A DNA stretch of 64,000 nt from Sphingopyxis sp. YR583. GTDB taxonomy: Bacteria > Pseudomonadota > Alphaproteobacteria > Sphingomonadales > Sphingomonadaceae. Position 1 is the first letter of the stretch. The number at the start of each line of letters is the position of its first letter. The stretch is taken from the NCBI RefSeq assembly GCF_900108295.1, contig NZ_FNWK01000002.1, positions 62,001 through 126,000 on the forward strand. The letters are read 5' to 3'. Positions 62,392-64,000 of the stretch are shown here, piece after piece. Both the position numbers and the translations under genes were made by a program. Below the pieces are notes generated by a model that had not been told where the DNA came from, ran no database searches, and saw only the letters and a list, made by a program, of their open reading frames with translations.

Positions 62392-63036
62392 ATGCACGCA
62401 CCCACTCCCTCGCGACCGGCGACCAAGAAAAGCCGGAAAGCCTTTTGGCTGAAACAGTTGCACATGTGGCACTGGATGAGCTCGGCCATCAGCCTGATCG
62501 GGCTGCTCTTGTTCGCGATCACCGGCTTCACGCTCAACCATGCGGCCGATATCGAGGGGACGCCGGTCGTCACGCAGGGATCGGCGCAGATGCCACCCGC
62601 GCTGCTCACGCGGCTGAAAGCCGCGGTGCCCGACGCCGAAAAGGCGCCGCTGCCACCCGTCGCGGCCGAATGGGTCGAGAAAAATTTCCCCGTAAAGGCG
62701 TCGGCCGAGGCCGAATGGTCTGCCGACGAAGTCTATCTTCCCGCCCCGCGTCCCGGCGGAGACGCGTGGGTCGCGATCGATCTCGCGACGGGAGAGGCGT
62801 CGAGCGAAGTTACCAGCCGCGGCTGGATTTCCTATCTCAACGACCTCCACAAGGGCCGCAATTCGGGCGGCGAGTGGAGCCTGTTCATCGACATCTTCTC
62901 CTTCGCCTGTCTCGTCTTCGCGATCACCGGCCTGTTCCTGCTCCAGCTTCACTCGGCGAAGCGCAAGAGCACCTGGCCGCTCGTCGGGCTCGGGCTTGCG
63001 ATCCCCGCCGCCATCGCCGTCATCTTCATTCACTAG
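62392..63036 (+). CDS. PepSY-associated membrane protein
   Basis: A 214-residue protein with a basic N-terminus, a conserved FWLKQLHMWHWMSSAISL first span, a periplasmic PepSY-like domain (about 55-150), then two more spans (FACLVFAITGLFLLQL and WPLVGLGLAIPAAIAVIF). The conserved His residues of the LHMWHW patch suggest cofactor or metal contact. Such proteins accompany siderophore receptors and ferric reductase systems. The ATG at 62392 was chosen because the open frame upstream starts inside the Fur box. Confidence 0.88.
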   Translation: MHAPTPSRPATKKSRKAFWLKQLHMWHWMSSAISLIGLLLFAITGFTLNHAADIEGTPVVTQGSAQMPPALLTRLKAAVPDAEKAPLPPVAAEWVEKNFPVKASAEAEWSADEVYLPAPRPGGDAWVAIDLATGEASSEVTSRGWISYLNDLHKGRNSGGEWSLFIDIFSFACLVFAITGLFLLQLHSAKRKSTWPLVGLGLAIPAAIAVIFIH

Positions 63037-63046
63037 GGAGACCTTC

Positions 63047-63577
63047 ATGCAGCTTTCCACCCCTGCGCGCATCCTCGGCGGCACGATCGGCCTCGGTGCC
63101 ATGCTCGGCGCGCCCGTCTTTGCCGCCAATCCCGGCACGATGGACGTCACGGTCAACATTCCGCGGCTGAAGGTCGCCGAATATCACAAGCCCTATGTGG
63201 CGATCTGGGTCGAGAAAGCCGGCGCACCCGCCAAGACCGTCGCGGTCTGGTACGATTATGACATGAAAGCCAATGAAGGCACCAAATGGCTGCGCGATGT
63301 GCGCCAGTGGTGGCGCGCCGCGGGCCGTTCGATGACTTTCCCGGCGAACGGCATCAGCGGCGCGACGCGCGCGCCCGGCGCACACAAGGTCTCCTTCACG
63401 CGCGCGCAGCTCGGCGCGACAGCGCCCGGCCAGTACACGCTGGTGATCGAGGCGGCACGCGAGGTTGGCGGCCGCGAACTTCTGCGTATTCCGTTCACCT
63501 GGCCGGCCAAGGCCGGGGCGGGGGGGCGTGCCGCCGGAACGACTGAATTGGGGGCCGTGTCGGTCGCCTTCCGTTAA
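63047..63577 (+). CDS. DUF2271 family exported protein
   Basis: A 176-residue protein with a signal peptide (ends APVFAAN) and the DUF2271 domain, recognisable from KPYVAIWVEKAG, VAVWYDYD and WLRDVRQWWRAAG. Start at 63047 after GGGAGA. It lies 10 bases after the PepSY gene and before a DUF4198 gene, a combination repeatedly found with TonB-dependent iron uptake. The molecular function is not known. Confidence 0.88.
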   Translation: MQLSTPARILGGTIGLGAMLGAPVFAANPGTMDVTVNIPRLKVAEYHKPYVAIWVEKAGAPAKTVAVWYDYDMKANEGTKWLRDVRQWWRAAGRSMTFPANGISGATRAPGAHKVSFTRAQLGATAPGQYTLVIEAAREVGGRELLRIPFTWPAKAGAGGRAAGTTELGAVSVAFR

Positions 63578-63654
63578 AGGCGATTTCGAGCGGAGCGGGA
63601 CGTTCCGCAGCTCGGAAATCGCGAAAGAAAAGCAAAGCCTGAAAGGACAGGGAT

Positions 63655-64000
63655 ATGAAAAAGCGAATTTGGGGTTTCGCCGCGACCGCCGCGCTGGCCG
63701 CACTGGTTGCCGTTCCGGCTTCGGCGCATCGCCAGTGGATGATGCCGTCGTCGACCGTCCTCTCGGGCGATGACGTCTGGGTCACTGTCGATGCGGCCGT
63801 GTCGAACGACCTCTTCTATTTCGAACATCAGCCGATGCGTCTCGACGCGCTGAAGGCATGGGCGCCCGACGGGACCGAAGCGGCGATCGAGAACAAGGCC
63901 ACTGGCCGCTATCGCAGCACGTTCGACGTCCATCTGACGCAAAAGGGCACCTGGCGCATCGCATCGATCTCCGACGGCGTGATGGGCAGCTATGACCTGA
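63655..64000 (+). CDS. DUF4198 family exported protein (3' end cut by window edge)
   Basis: The first 115 codons of a DUF4198 protein. Signal peptide MKKRIWGFAATAALAALVAV...ASA is followed by HRQWMMPSSTVLSGDDVWVTVDAAVSND. DUF4198/NikM-like proteins are periplasmic and linked to metal uptake, consistent with the Fur box upstream. AAGGACAGGG ahead of the ATG is a good ribosome binding site. The gap from the DUF2271 gene is 77 bases. The rest lies beyond the window. Confidence 0.85.
   Translation, partial: MKKRIWGFAATAALAALVAVPASAHRQWMMPSSTVLSGDDVWVTVDAAVSNDLFYFEHQPMRLDALKAWAPDGTEAAIENKATGRYRSTFDVHLTQKGTWRIASISDGVMGSYDL

Overview
This is high-GC alphaproteobacterial DNA, most likely from a sphingomonad (Sphingomonadales, Sphingopyxis/Sphingomonas-like). 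The assignment rests on the cpoB-tilS-ftsH order, a sigF/nrsF-type ECF pair, a PepSY-DUF2271-DUF4198 iron-linked set, TamA/TamB and the overall codon style; no rRNA or tRNA gene was seen to confirm it. About half of the window is one large surface-polysaccharide locus flanked by housekeeping genes.

Layout. 1-6.8 kb: ftsH (cut by the window edge), tilS, cpoB, a RodZ-like gene and hslVU, all on the minus strand. 6.9-10.1 kb: a ManA-like isomerase, wecC and wecB (UDP-ManNAcA synthesis). 10.3-19.8 kb, plus strand: a PPP-type phosphatase, a PglF-like 4,6-dehydratase, an O-antigen-ligase-like protein, a Wza-like export lipoprotein, a Wzz/BY-kinase, an unrecognised membrane-anchored protein and a PglC-size phosphoglycosyl transferase. 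19.8-22.2 kb: an orphan phage-tailspike-like beta-helix protein. 22.4-26.3 kb, minus: WbpB-WbpD-WbpE set 1 and a glycosyltransferase. 26.5-29.8 kb, plus: HisH/HisF/WbpG-type sugar amidotransferase genes and a PglD-like acetyltransferase. 29.8-39.1 kb, minus: WbpA, WbpB-D-E set 2, a Wzx flippase, a second WbpG, a glycosyltransferase, a PIG-L deacetylase and an LpxD-like acyltransferase. 39.3-40.6 kb: a Wzy-like polymerase.

40.7-47.8 kb, plus strand, is the most unusual part. It is a tightly overlapping operon of a DegT aminotransferase, a class-II-synthetase-like amino acid:carrier-protein ligase, its carrier protein, a GNAT, an MBOAT, a 36-codon membrane peptide ending in FVYGGF (the DltX-type C-terminus), a DltD-like SGNH protein and SelO. 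Apart from the ligase family it parallels the Gram-positive Dlt system, and I propose that it aminoacylates the surface polysaccharide made by the rest of the locus.

47.9-64 kb: UDP-glucose dehydrogenase, tamA-tamB, a small lipoprotein, a yybP-ykoY (Mn2+) riboswitch with a TMEM165/GDT1 manganese exporter, galE, an ECF sigma factor with its NrsF-type anti-sigma factor behind a recognisable sigF-type promoter, a UDP-glucuronate-epimerase-like gene, a DUF885 peptidase-like protein, and a Fur-box-preceded PepSY-DUF2271-DUF4198 operon cut by the right edge.

Pathway reading (inference): the PglF/PglE/PglD/PglC-like proteins could make and load a bacillosamine-type first sugar. WbpA/B/D/E with WecB acting as 2-epimerase could make 2,3-diacetamido uronic acids, and WbpG/HisH/HisF would convert an amide on them to an amidine. 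Wzx/Wzy/Wza/Wzz assemble and export the polymer, and the Dlt-like operon adds amino acids to it.
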